64,000 nt of DNA from Diogma glabrata (lineage: Eukaryota > Arthropoda > Insecta > Diptera > Cylindrotomidae). Location: the NCBI GenBank assembly GCA_963693315.1, contig OY856188.1, positions 203,000,050 through 203,064,049 of the forward strand, in the 5' to 3' direction. Below, one piece after another: positions 1 through 10,700 of the stretch (positions within the stretch are counted from its first letter, which is position 1; each line of letters opens with the position of its first letter). The translations under genes and the position numbers were made by a program. The notes beneath the pieces were generated by a model. It was given only the letters and a program-made list of their open reading frames with translations, did no database searches and was not told the DNA's origin.

Positions 1-81
1 TTTTTTGTTTTTTATGACCAATATATAGCTTTTAGCTACCATTGTTTATGTATAAAGAAAATCTGTTTTTTTTTATTATAG

Positions 82-173
82 GAATGCAATATGCAATGTA
101 TATGATTGATAATGGATGTGCTATTGACAGAGAGAAATGTTATAACCTTCCGATAACTAATAAACTAAATTAA
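82..173 (+). CDS. Candidate terminal exon of a host gene, product unrecognised
   Basis: A strong polypyrimidine tract ending in ATTATAG at 81 is followed by an open frame of about 30 codons to a TAA at 171-173. The frame starts within GAATGCAA and includes MYMIDNGCAIDREKCYNLP. Its mixed composition (two Cys, Asp, Glu, Pro, Trp-free) differs from the A/T-driven residues in random frames nearby. Several AATAAA-like signals follow, for example near 263. I infer a last coding exon spliced to an exon upstream of the window. The acceptor and stop are seen directly; the product is not recognised. It could also be chance, since 30 codons is short. No other host exon was found. Confidence 0.4.
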
Positions 174-2343
174 ATTTAATTAAAAATAATAATTTGAAAA
201 CATTTTTTTCTTTCTATTAAGTTGTAACATAAATTTATTGGTTAGGCTAGATTTTAATTGTTAATAAAAATTTTTTTGACTGTTGTTATGTAAATATTTA
301 TAAAGATCGTTCAATGTGATAAATAGTTACATAAAAGTATTAATTGAATTTTTTCTTTAAACTCCAGAATTATACGCGAGGCGCTATGGAGTTTAATAGA
401 GAAACTTATAATTTTTTCTCATTTTATATAATAAAATGAATTAAATTGAACAGTAATTTTATGAATAAAAAATAAATAAATAATTTTTAAAAGCATTACT
501 GAAATTATTATATCTTTTGTAATTTACTTTTTGTTTTTTTTTTCTCGTAAAAATACTGTTTTAATTTTGTTGCTTGTTTTCTTTCTTTTTAATCAAAGAA
601 ATATGATTTAACAAAAACAAAACTTGTTCAAGAATTTAAAGTTTAATAAATTTTCAAGATAACAACAAGAAATAATCATAATAATAAATAAATAATAATT
701 AAAATAGTTTTTAGGTTATGTCTGTATAGTGAATTTTTTTTGTAACTGAAATAATATTTTCAATTTTAGGTTTTTAGGTTAACATATTTTGTTTGTTATT
801 TTATGTTTGTTTTGGTTGTTGTATATATTTGTTGTATGTTTGTTTATTATTATTTAACAACGTTATTGACTGAAGAAAGGCTTTAGGAATATTTTGAGTT
901 GGTTTTTTGAATAAAAGTTTGAAAGTTACATACCTAAAATTACTTTTTATATAATGTCATAAGTTTAGAGTGTTACCACAAGTCATCATATGAACATGAG
1001 GCTCTGTAAACTTGGAGGTGTTGCATGGCAGTGTTTTACTTGATTTTTTAGGATCTCATACACTCTACACACAGCATGATTGACTAGAGCAACCAATTTC
1101 AACCGAAAATTATCAAAGTCTAAGATGAATCTAAAGTTAAAGTTTTAAGGGACTAGTAGCACTAGTTTTTACGATTATGTTTTCTATCTTATTCAGATAT
1201 ATCACTCTTAAAAATAGCTCTATAGTCGATCTGGTTTCAAACTTTTAAAAAGGCATTGAATTTATAATTCAACCGCTGTCACCGAAGTCACTAGTTCCGA
1301 ATTTGTTCGCTGCTACAAATATGCATAACATCAAAATTACGTTTTTAGTAATTCTCAATGCTAACTACATGGTTTATATCATTAAAAGCCTCAATCATTT
1401 CACATCATTTCATTACGATCAAATTTATTCTTTAAAATAAATCAAGAAAACAAATTTTCAACTTACAGGTATGATATACGTGGAATTTCGTATGAATCAT
1501 GGTTGTGCAACTCATTTAACGACTGTTTGAACTAAAAAAATTAAAGAGTATAAAATCTGATATTAATAGGTTTAGAGAAGGGGAAGAGATCTGCTTGTGA
1601 AATCTTCAACTATAGCTATCTTTTACCTGGTTTGGTTGAGACTTCTTCAATATAAGTTACAAATTATAGTTTAATTTTGTTATTATTATTATCATTATTT
1701 TACTTTTTAAGTTATTTTTATAAGTTTTGTTGTTTTTAGCTATAAATTGTGTAAAATAAATATTTAGTTTTGTTTTAGTAACACATGATACTTACACACG
1801 CCGGCTACCATACGTATGAGATAGTTCAACTCTTAAATAGTTCAACTTTAAATAAAAATTATATTGTAAAAACAGCGTATAGCTTTAGAGAAACAGTTTT
1901 CAGTATATATTAAGAAGTTAATGGCATTACTTATTTACTTATTTAATCGAAATAATTAAGATCATTTAAATAGAACTTTCGAGGATATTATATGGAAACA
2001 ATAAAAAATATTTACAAATTTAAAAAATTATCCTGTGATAACGGAAAATATTTTCCTTTTAGGGTTATATTATTATAATAAATTTAATGTTTAGAACGTT
2101 ACAGATATGGTTTTAGTTCGGGAAACGACAGTGAAAAATATGAAAGCTTTCCTCTTCTAAGGGTAGGTAAGTAGCATGAGAAAAATACACCACTTACACT
2201 AATGAAGCGTTAAAAGTATTTAACGCAGCCAAACATTCTCGTTATTTATTTAAATAAATAATATAATAATAATATATAATACAATAATAATATAATAATA
2301 ATATAAAATAATAAATAATATAAAAAAGATTGCATGTTCAACA
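174..2343. other. AT-rich DNA without recognisable gene
   Basis: No convincing coding frame or known repeat. If the exon at 82-173 is real, the first few hundred bases are its 3' UTR. An (AAT)n-type microsatellite lies at about 2257-2331. A frame on the minus strand at about 985-1130 stays open for roughly 47 codons but shows no family motif. Confidence 0.5.
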
Positions 2344-2511
2344 CACTGAAAGAAAAAATTCGGTCTCTACAAACTCTTTTGTGCCAACCGAATGTTTTCT
2401 GTCACAAACACCTCAAATTCTGGTGTTATTTCTTCAAATTTGGTTTTTGAAGAAAAGGCAACTGAATTTGTGGTTATTGTGACAGAAAACATTCGGTTGG
2501 CACAAAAGAGT
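2344..2511. mobile_element. MITE fragment with a 33-bp perfect inverted repeat
   Basis: The stretch begins CACTGAAAGAAAAAATTCGG. Its internal arm 2373-2405 is the exact reverse complement of 2479-2511, with a loop of about 73 bp. The outer right end matching CACTGAAA is missing, so the element is truncated on the right. A second copy of the left end lies at 37421-37490, which supports a dispersed family. Confidence 0.7.
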
Positions 2512-3179
2512 GCCAACTTAGAGTTATCCGATCATAGACCGTAGCAATCCCTTAGACATACGTTCCATTTCATTTATCCAGCACAGCTCAATATTGACAT
2601 TCGTCATGTATAAGGATATCAGTAAACTCGATTAGCGAATGTAAAACGAATGTAAAAAAAAGCAACTTAACTTAATTATATACGTGCGGCAACCAGAACC
2701 GCAACCTCGATTTAAAGTGTCATTAAAATACAAAGATCAGGATCAGCAATTGCAATTTGGATTAGTTTTAGAGGACATCAACACAAAACTGTACACATAT
2801 AATTTACACTATTCTCTTTAATCCTAAGTCAACTGGAATGGTATTTTTCCATTGAAAAGAAATTTCTAAATGAACACGGCAACCTTTTTTTTTTAATTAA
2901 AGTGATTCATCTACATATAATTAAGACCAAATGTCTTCTCAAATTATATATGTAAGAAGCTTTTAAAAGAATTATCGGTACTAACATTTAGCCTATATTT
3001 AATTTTAATCAAAAACTTAATAACCAAATTTTAAATAGAATCTAAAAACATACACAAGTGAAGAAAACAAAGAGATCTCTTAAAAAAAACCAAATTACTA
3101 CTAATAATACAACATAAAATATAAAAATTAACCTAATACAACACATTGAAATACAAAAAAAACTAAAACATGTTCAGGG
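2512..3179. other. Unassigned AT-rich stretch
   Basis: No coding frame or repeat recognised. The A-rich stretch at about 3020-3170 may include the 3' tail of the LINE-alpha element that follows. Confidence 0.4.
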
Positions 3180-4030
3180 CTTCAACGTAAGCTAGACATT
3201 ATCTCTTAAAACGAAGTAGTAGTGATCTAAGTGATCTGATAGAACACGGAAAATAAGCGAAACACCATGAACAAATAAACTTATTCTTTGCTGACAGCTA
3301 AACCGAGGTATATTAAGGATGGACATTCGTTGTGACTTCCAAATAAAAATTTTCCAAACAAATAGGACATTCACTAGTAATTATTTTATATGTTTGACAC
3401 GCAACACGAAACGCAAAATAAACCAACAGTGAGCAACCCAGAATGCACTTAGAATAAGGTGTCACATGGTCTATGAAGCCAAGATTGAATATATACCTAA
3501 GGCATGAATTGAAAGCGACACGAAGCTTATTCTTAGATATACAATCAGATTGGTAGAATAATACATCACTATAGAGAAAGAGAGGAACAATCAATGATTT
3601 GACAAGATGTAGTTTAGTAGCCTGTGAAATAAACTGGCTAGTGAGCTATAAAGCATAAAGCTTGTGGTGGATGTTGCCACACAGACGAGTCATATGGTCA
3701 GACCAGGTCAGAGTATTGTTAAATATTACCCTAAGATTTCGTGCAGTCCTAACAAACTCCAGATAATTGCCGTCCAGAAATAGATCAGGTAGCGTAAAAT
3801 TGATATTGCTACACCGACTAATAAAAAGAACCTTCGTTTTCTTGCTGTTAAGCGATACTCCATTCCTTGAACTCCAAAGCGATAGCTTACTCAAATCACT
3901 ATTAATGAGATCAAATACGGCCGAAATGTTTTTAAGTAGCCCATATGTATAGAGTTGACTGTCATCTGCATAGAGATGGAAACTGAAGTGTTTAAGACAG
4001 TCCGGAAGATCATTTACAAATATAAAAAAA
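3180..4030 (-). pseudogene. LINE-alpha reverse transcriptase, catalytic YADD and C-terminal part (decayed)
   Basis: Minus-strand translation gives FVNDLPDCL, the motif LYADDSQLY (RT motif C with the two catalytic Asp) and then the thumb region ending in frames around 3594-3313 (VTPYSKCILGC, YKIITSECP). This is the usual 3' half of ORF2 in Jockey/CR1-type LINEs. The frame breaks near 3640 and again near 3310, so the segment is dead. The upstream RT piece lies at 5216-5735; the two were separated by the insertion at 4030-5215. The extreme 3' end, near 3180, is judged only from loss of similarity. Confidence 0.88.
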
Positions 4031-4515
4031 ATGAAGTGCGTAACCTTTACACGCTGTTGAAGTAAAACTTCTTTGGCCACTGCAGCAGGTATTACTAAAA
4101 ATATTAATATAAAATAAAATAGATATGTCATATTGAAATTTAGGGTTTCTTTCTAATATTCTTGATAATATAATTTAGAACAATGTGTAATAAAAAGCCA
4201 TATTTACATGTTTTACAAAGTCTTACAACGTATCACAAATTAAATTTCACGATGAATACTTGTCCACTTAATTTAACAATTGGTACAACAATTGATGCAT
4301 TGTTCAAATTTCAATTATGCTAATATTTGAATTGACTTTGCAATACATTATGTAAATATTGCTTTTTATTACACATGCTGTAAATTATATTATCAAGAAA
4401 TGCAACTCTAAATTGCAATATGACATATTTATTTTATATTTCATCTTTTTATTAATACCTGCCACAGTAGCCAAAGAAATTTATTTAAACCGCGTGCAAA
4501 GATTACACGCAATAA
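4030..4515. repeat. Imperfect inverted repeat (~230-bp arms) carrying signal-peptide-like codons in both arms
   Basis: Arm 4030-4280 read on the minus strand matches 4300-4515 read on the plus strand, with the axis near 4290. Matching blocks include TTATATTATCAAGAA and TGCAGTGGCCAAAGAAG versus GCCACAGTAGCCAAAGAAAT. Each arm encodes a short hydrophobic stretch ending IPA(A/T)VAKE, which looks like a secretory signal with its cleavage site. The right arm has a frame change relative to the left. It is inserted in the LINE-alpha reverse transcriptase between motifs B and C. Confidence 0.75.
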
Positions 4516-4582
4516 TTTTTCTATTTAACAAAACAAATATTTTTTCTCGCCTGGGAAAGCCCGGGATGCAAACTCTAAACAC

Positions 4583-5040
4583 CATGACCACCGTGACACC
4601 ACCATGACCACCGTGAACACCATGACTACCGTGACCACCTTGACCACCATGACCGCCATGACCATCATGACCACCGTGAACACCGTGACCACCATGACCA
4701 CCGTGACCACCATAACCACCAAGACCACCGTGACCACCATAACCACCATGACCAATATAACCACCGTGGACACCATGACCACCATGACCACCATGACCAC
4801 CGTGACCACCATTACCATCATAATCACCATTACCACCTTGACCACCATTACCACCTTGACCACCATGACGCCATGACCAACATGACCACCGTGACCACCA
4901 TAACCACCATGACCACCATGACCACAATGAACACCTTGACCACCGTGAACACCATTACCACTATGACCATGACCACTATTACCACCATGTCTACCATGAC
5001 CACCATGACCACAATGACCACACCATGACCACCATCTACA
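4583..5040. repeat. Minisatellite of 9-bp units (ACCACCATG / ACCACCGTG)
   Basis: About 460 bp of degenerate 9-bp units. Because the unit is a multiple of three, long open frames appear in several phases: Gly-Gly-His on the minus strand (4481-4927), and His-Asp-His-rich or Thr-rich on the plus strand. The minus-strand frame begins with a Trp-rich run read from the repeat itself and has no signal sequence, so I do not call it a gene. It sits in the insertion that splits LINE-alpha. Confidence 0.9.
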
Positions 5041-5215
5041 ATCGACACATCCAACTCATATAACATTTAGTACGAGACTGAATAAGTGAATAAAAAATAT
5101 AATAACAAATGAACAAATGAATGACTTGTGTGTCCTAATCGAATTGTATCGTATATTTGCCGAATATTATATTCGTTTTTTATACTTCCGTTGCAAAATT
5201 CTTATAACCCGCCTA

Positions 5216-5735
5216 AAGAAGATTCACTTCAAAATTACAGAGGTCCCTGAAGTAATCCCTGTGGTACTCCACTTACAACTTCCACATCTTCAGAAATTGA
5301 TTCACCGACACGTACAAACTAAGTTCTTCCAGATAAATAAGAGAAAATGAGCCGGACAGCAACGTCGGAGAAACCAAAATAAAGTTTTAGTTTTTGGAGA
5401 AGTAGCTTGTGGTGTACTGATTCAAAAGCTTTAGAATAGTCGCGGAGCTTAAGAACCGTAAACAATGACAAATCAAGGGCTTTAGATATATCACTAGATA
5501 TTTTAAAGAATGCAGTTATGGTACTGTGTTTAGCTTCGAACCCTGAACCCTGACTGAAGAAGACTGATCAGATTATTACTACCTAGGTATTACTCGATTT
5601 GCGTCTATTAAATGATTTAAAAAACTTTAGAAAGGACTGGAAGCATCGTTCCGTGGGCTATAATCTTCAACAGATTTTGGACTAGCAGACTTAGGTACGG
5701 GAGTAACACAAGCATTATAAAAATTTTGGACTTTT
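5216..5735 (-). pseudogene. LINE-alpha reverse transcriptase, fingers and palm (decayed)
   Basis: The minus-strand reading shows VTPVPKS, SVEDY, GFEAKHSTITA, DYSKAFESVHHKLLLQKL (RT motif A with catalytic Asp) and VVSGVPQGLLQGPL (motif B). These come in the order expected for the first half of a LINE RT. Stops and small frame changes interrupt it, for example after the 5600 region and in the Leu-Ser-Gly-Arg stretch near 5340. It joins in order to the piece at 6830-7540 upstream and 3180-4030 downstream. The family call is Jockey/CR1-like by motif style only. Confidence 0.87.
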
Positions 5736-6829
5736 AATAAACCAAATATAATATTAAACCGGAAAACTGAATCTATGACAAAACGGATTACACTTGCAAA
5801 TCTCTTATCACAGAATAATGTAATGAATTTATTAATTAGCTAACAGAGAAAATAATCTAGCAGTATAAAAATAAATCAACAAAAATTATACAAATCAAAA
5901 TACAAAAAGGCTTACATTAATTTATTTCTTGAACGTTGTCTTCTTCCCAAAACCAGTCCTGTGGACCAAATGTTGATTGTAGGCTGGAATTCATTTTACT
6001 AAACGTAATTTTATTAAAAGCATCAAGAAATGATAAAACCAAACTAAATCTGTCAATTTGAAGTATATCCCTCATAGTTTGATCGAATTTATTTACACGC
6101 CAATAATTATCTGTATTTCAAAGCTCAGCAATATCACAAACCTTTTAAGCCGCTTGCTGATTGACATCAAATTTATGAATATTTGCATTTAACATGTAAC
6201 GGCTTGGAATGAAGCGTCACCGTAACCGTTGACTATAAAAAGTGTGTTGAACGGTTTCGTTATTACTTCACCTGAATTTTCACGTTTTTGTTTTTGAACT
6301 TGTATTTTTTTAGATTAATTTTTTTTTTCATTTTCATTTTGTTTACTAAATGATTTATCTAACATTTTTTCGCTAAAAACTCATTACATCAAAAACAAAC
6401 ATAAAAAAACTTCGATATCACAATCAAAATAAACAATTTAATCTTTTGTAATAAAAATTTACATTTTTTTACATTTACAAATTTATACAATAATATTTTT
6501 TGTTTTATTTTAATCAAATACTGATCTCGATTTAAATTCATATACTCCTTTCGATCCAAACAATTTGATCGCTTATATACACATATTATAAGTTTCCTGT
6601 TTCCCTCTCCATTATTGTAACAAGCGATTTTCACTAATACAATTTTACAAATTTATTTATGCAAAACATGTATTATTAACACGAGTGACGTAACTAAGCC
6701 ATCAACAAAAAAAATGTTCACAGTAGTACGAACAAATGTCCCTACACTTATTACAATTGAAGAGAATAAATTTTAGCAAATTTCTTTGAATATGAATACT
6801 ACGATTTTAGAGTAAAAATTGAAAATAGT
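5736..6829. other. Insertion within LINE-alpha; contains a decayed coding segment
   Basis: This ~1.1-kb stretch separates the LINE-alpha motif ...FPELWKR (6830) from ...NACVTPVPKS (5735), which should be almost adjacent. No terminal repeats or target duplication could be read. The only recognisable content is the coding relic at 5917-6235. Confidence 0.6.
5917..6235 (-). pseudogene. Decayed coding segment of unknown family
   Basis: Reading the minus strand from about 6235 gives an open stretch broken by only two stops. It runs RFIPSRYMLNANIHKFDVNQ, then KVCDIAEL, then NTDNYWRVNKFDQTMRDIL and FSLVLSFLDAFNKI, and ends GPQDWFWEEDNVQEIN before TAA at 5917-5919. The residue mix (Trp, Asp, Gln, Arg) and the clean frame are far from what random AT-rich DNA gives, so I infer a former gene or transposon ORF. 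I do not recognise the family. It lies inside the insertion in LINE-alpha and may be that insert's own coding sequence, or a retrocopied exon. Confidence 0.6.
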
Positions 6830-7540
6830 CCGTCGTTACAACACGTTTCCATAGCTCTGGAAAAATAGAAGCTGTAATGCAATTGTTGAAAAAATATGTA
6901 AGTTATGGCACAAGGACAGACTCCAGCAACTTTATAAAACGCAAAGAGATTTTATCAGCTCCGATTGCATTAGATTTGATGGAGTTAATCGCAGATATAG
7001 TATCACATTCATTAATTGCGGTGAAACTGAAACACTCATCAGAATTGAAATGGTGATACGGCAAAGGAAGCACTACTTCTTTCATAACCCTGTTAGAAAT
7101 ATGATTAACAAAATCGGAGGCGTTACAGAGGTTTCTATGCCGTTTGATGTTTCAACGATACCATTTGATTTAATGTTTTTCCATAAGGTTTTGGGTGGTA
7201 GTTTTGTATCTAACTTGGTACGATAGAAGTTTAATTTGGCCTCTCTAATAAGCTTAGTGACATAGTTACGCAGATTACAGAAAGTTACTCTTTTATCCTC
7301 TGACAGTTTCGTTATCCGATGAAGATGATATGCGGAATTCCGCTGGGAAATGGCGTCTAAAATCTTAGAATTCATCCATGGAGTTGAAGGATCACGAAAC
7401 AGAACTTTTTTTTATGGTACAAACCATTCACAGGCATATAATAATAGTGAATTAATTACACTTAGCCGATTGTTGACATTTGAAAGATACCAAATCTGGT
7501 TCCACGGATGCAACAACGACTCATAAAAAAGCTCATTTAT
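6830..7540 (-). pseudogene. LINE-alpha ORF2 linker between endonuclease and RT (decayed)
   Basis: The minus strand reads SLLHPWNQIWYLSNVNN, PSTPWMNSKILDAISQRNSA, LIREAKLNFYRTKL, KTLWKNIKSNG, then FSFTAINECDTISAINSIKS with NAIGADKISLRFIKLL, and NNCITASIFPELWKR. This is the typical linker and RT motif 0/1 region of LINEs (IKSN-A-G-D). Two frames (7082-7375 and 6903-7085) cover most of it, and a frame change near 7085 marks decay. The upstream endonuclease part was moved away by the gypsy insertion at 7547-9905. Confidence 0.88.
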
Positions 7541-7546
7541 GCTAAT

Positions 7547-8100
7547 TCATGAAAAATCATTAATTGTGGTGTATTTGATGATTGGTGGCAGTCTGCGACA
7601 TTTCATACTAAAAAATATCAGGCCAATATGTGGTACCTCTGGGTTTAAATTTTTATCGTAATATTTCTTACTATCTTCTTTCGATTTTCTTATAAATTCT
7701 TTGTTAATTTGGTTTGCCATTTGTGTTTTGTGTTTAATTACGTAATAGTAATTTTCCTCGTTGTATATTGGGCTCGGGTTTGATTTGAGGTTGTTTGGTA
7801 ATGTTACGTTGAATCCAAATAAACATTCCATTGGTGTAAGTTTCGATCTACTATTTGGCGTATTGTTGTGCACGAAAGCTTGTCGTAACCATTGGTCCCA
7901 ATTTTGTTGGTCATGCTGCACAAAGTTTCTTAAATATTCTCCCATTGGCCTGTGGCTTCTCTCCAATATGCCGTTTGCCTGTGGGTGGTATGCGGTCGTT
8001 TCTATTTTCTTAATTTTTAGGAACTTACACAGTTGCTTGAATACTTCTCCTGTGAAGTTGGAACCCTGATCTGTTAGTATTACTTTTGGTATGCCATAAC
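7547..8100 (-). pseudogene. Ty3/gypsy integrase, C-terminal half of catalytic core and C-terminus
   Basis: Begins YGIPKVILTDQGSNFTGEVF, carrying the second catalytic Asp, then YHPQANGILERSHRPMGEYL with the catalytic Glu, then NNTPNSRSKLTPMECLFG and a basic tail (KSKEDSKKYYDKNLNPE). These are hallmarks of the DDE integrase of Ty3/gypsy pol. It continues the reading frame cut at 8878 (...FYDEIVSR); the MITE at 8101-8875 lies between. No LTR is seen at the left edge, so the copy is an internal fragment lacking its 3' end. Confidence 0.95.
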
Positions 8101-8875
8101 CCAAGTAGGTTTTGCCAGACATTGACATACGGCCAAGCACTGGTCCATTAATGGTTAACAGAACTTGGCTATTGTTACTGGGCCAATACTAGAACCAATC
8201 ATCGGCCGATCTATGGTTTACAGAAAATAGCCAGTATATTGTTACCTTTGAATGGCCAAGCACTGGCCCATGAATGGTAAATATTAATTGGCTATTGTTA
8301 TTGGGCCAGTACTGTAGCCATGAATTTGCCGATCTATGTCATTTTTTTAAATTTCACTAGAGTATTATCCCTTTTAGAAATACATAGTTTGAAAAATTTC
8401 ACATATAGTTAGTTATCGCCTTGTCGGTTGAAAGACTATGGTAATAAAGAAAAGGTTGGTATATGTTTTAATTTATTTTCATTTCTATTTTATTTTAATT
8501 ATTTTGTAAATAATTTATTTAAATTTATGTATGAAAATATTTTATATTTTTTTTAATGGCGGAGTACTGGCAGTCATGTTTGCCATTACTCAGCCATTCT
8601 TGCAACTGAACCAGTTGTATTAGGAGTTTTGAATTTTTTTCGTCATTTTTATTTTATTTTAAATTAGTTTGTATTTAATGATGCATATTTTTTTTAACGG
8701 CCCAGTCATGGTTGCTAGTATTTGGCCCAAGAATGGCAACCATTTATTGTCCGAAGTTATCATCCAGTAAAATTATGATAATGGCCCAGTCGTGGTTGCC
8801 AGTACTCGCCCATTGCTGCATTACTGGCTGCCAGTAATGGACCATTACTGGACCAGCTGTACAACCTTGTATGGG
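8101..8875. mobile_element. MITE inserted in the gypsy integrase, 3-bp (AAC) duplication
   Basis: The integrase frame fixes the empty site: TATGCCAT-AAC-GTGACAC on the plus strand. AAC is present at 8098-8100 and again at 8876-8878. The ends, CCAAGTAGGTTTTG and (complement) CCCATACAAGGTTGT, are only loosely similar. Subterminal regions are rich in GGCCA/ACTGG/CCATTA motifs repeated in both orientations. The internal block 8350-8440 resembles 21899-21985 on the opposite strand, inside another MITE. It is non-coding; the superfamily is uncertain. Confidence 0.8.
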
Positions 8876-9900
8876 AACGTGACACGATTTCGTCATAAAA
8901 TATTCTTGCTACTGAGTTTGCTTCTGCGTCTGTCATTGCGTAGCAGTCAAAAAATCTTGTTAGTTCATCTTGGAACGTTAAAATGTATTTATTACCATTA
9001 TAGGTTGTTGGAAGTGGTCCTACCATGTCCAAAAATATTTTGTCGAATGCCCTGTCTGGTGTTTTAGATACTTGCATTGGCATTTTGCAGTAACGAGTTG
9101 TTTTGTTCCTTTGACATTTTTGGCATTTTCTTATATATTCCTTTATATCGTGCTTCATATTTTTCCATTTAAAATTTCTTGCTAGTCTCAGGTAAGTTCT
9201 GTACGATCCTTGATGTCCGCCTAAAGGAGAGTCGTGATAGTCCTTTAGTATTTGTCTTATGTCGTCTTCATTTGATAATTCCGTAATTTTATTCTCGTCT
9301 TCATCCTCAGAATTTTCCCATTCCTCATCATCCATCTGATCCATTTGGTTTGAATTGCTGTTAGACCCTGTTTCCTTTTTCTTATTTGTTGCTTTACTGT
9401 TTGTTGCTTGTGTTGTATTTATAGCTTTTGCTGCTTGTGCTCGTGTCATTACTAGAAATTTTTGTTCCTTATTGTCTTCATCCCCTTCGATTGTTGGAAG
9501 TCTACTTAGAGTGTCTGCGTTTTTATTTGTTTTCCCAGGTTTGTACTGTAAGTCGTAGTCATAGTCCATTAATTTTATGCTAAACCTTGCTATTTTTGTG
9601 TTTGGGTGCGAAATGTTAATAGCCCCTTTTAAAGGTTTATGGTCAGTGTATATGGTAAATTTCCTACCGTATAGGTAACATCTAAAAGTTTTGACTGCCC
9701 ACACTATTGCTAACAGTTCTTTTTCGATGGCGGAGTATTTTCTTTCAGTTTCGTTTAAAGAGCGGCTTGCGTAAGCTATTGGTCTGTCCTCGTTTACTAT
9801 CCCTTGTGATAAAATTGCTCCTAGAGCTATGTTGCTTGCGTCCGTTGTCCCGAATAATGTTTTCTGTAATTTTCCTATGCCATTAAAATATCCTGTACTT
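8876..9900 (-). pseudogene. Ty3/gypsy pol fragment: RT connection, RNase H, zinc-binding HHCC and start of integrase
   Basis: The open frame runs from about 9900 without an upstream Met. It shows TTDASNIALGAILSQG, YSAIEKELLAIVWAVK and IYTDHKPLKG (the RNase H Asp-Glu-Asp set), then NADTLSRLP. After an acidic, low-complexity spacer comes the integrase H-H-C-C finger (HDSPLGGHQGSYRTY to RKCQKCQRNK), then DKIFLDMVGPLP with the first catalytic Asp. The frame is cut at FYDEIVSR by the MITE at 8101-8875. Upstream RT, protease, gag and both LTRs are absent. It is inserted in LINE-alpha. Confidence 0.95.
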
Positions 9901-9905
9901 CTTTT

Positions 9906-10700
9906 CGTCCTTGTACCTAGAAGATGGTTAATTTAGTCTGAAATGTGAAATCGGTCAGAAAAAATAGTAGGTGACTGACCAAAATTAACTACTTTACAGG
10001 ACTCATGGCTGAGTAAAATAGCAAGGTCTAAGAGGGAATTTTCACGTGTAGCACCAAACGGGATATGGAACAATGAAAGAGAGGACAATAAGTCGTAAGT
10101 TTTAACGGGCAACTATATCACTTATTAGGTTAAAATTCAAGTCACCCGATTGTAAGTACCTATATCTGCATTTGTGCTAGGTGGGGGATTGTAAATGCAA
10201 CCAACTAGAATTTTACCTCCACAAATTTAAACCTCAATGAAAATGCTTTCTATTTTATCATCAGCTGATGAAGTGAAAATAATCTTGCTTGTGAGACTAT
10301 TACGCACAAATATACCCAAATCACCACCAACCCAGTTTAAACTATCGTTACGGTAGAATTTGAAACCAGCAATTTTGTAGAGAGCAGTTGGAGTTTTAGT
10401 TTTAAGCCAAGTTTCTGAGACGGTTATGACATTCATAGACGTATTTGCTAACAGGTGAGCTAACTCATCATAATGCTTAGGAATGCTTCGCATATTTAGG
10501 TGGGCAAAGTTAATATTAAATGTTGAATGTTTCATTTTCGAGTTAATGAAGTCTTCCAAATATAAAGTTCGTTCGTTCACAACGTTTATATATGGAACCA
10601 TTACCCGCCCAACCACAACCCGAGACCACTTGTCGTCCAAAAGAAGAAAAAGCAAAGCACACGTTGAATTAGAACATGAAATAAAACTACAACAATATGA
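9906..10700 (-). pseudogene. LINE-alpha apurinic-type endonuclease domain (decayed)
   Basis: The minus strand reads FAHLNMRSIPKHYDELAHL, NVITVSETWLKTKTP and GGDLGIFVRNSL, then after a frame change KILVGCIYNPPPS, and FGATRENSLLDLAI with SPTIFSD. These match the N-terminal APE endonuclease of ORF2 in LINEs: the N in HLN, the E in SETW, the Y in the YNPPP loop and SD(H). The clean frame at 10227-10655 covers the first half only. The gypsy fragment begins immediately downstream, so the LINE was split just after the endonuclease. Confidence 0.87.

Noticed and set aside
985..1130. Minus-strand open stretch (FILDFDNFRLKLVALVNHAV)
   Set aside because: About 47 codons without stop but no family pattern and no continuation upstream; likely chance.
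4481..4927. 148-codon Gly/His-rich ORF
   Set aside because: It is the translation of a 9-bp minisatellite with a Trp-rich start read from the same repeat. No leader, and several other phases are equally open.
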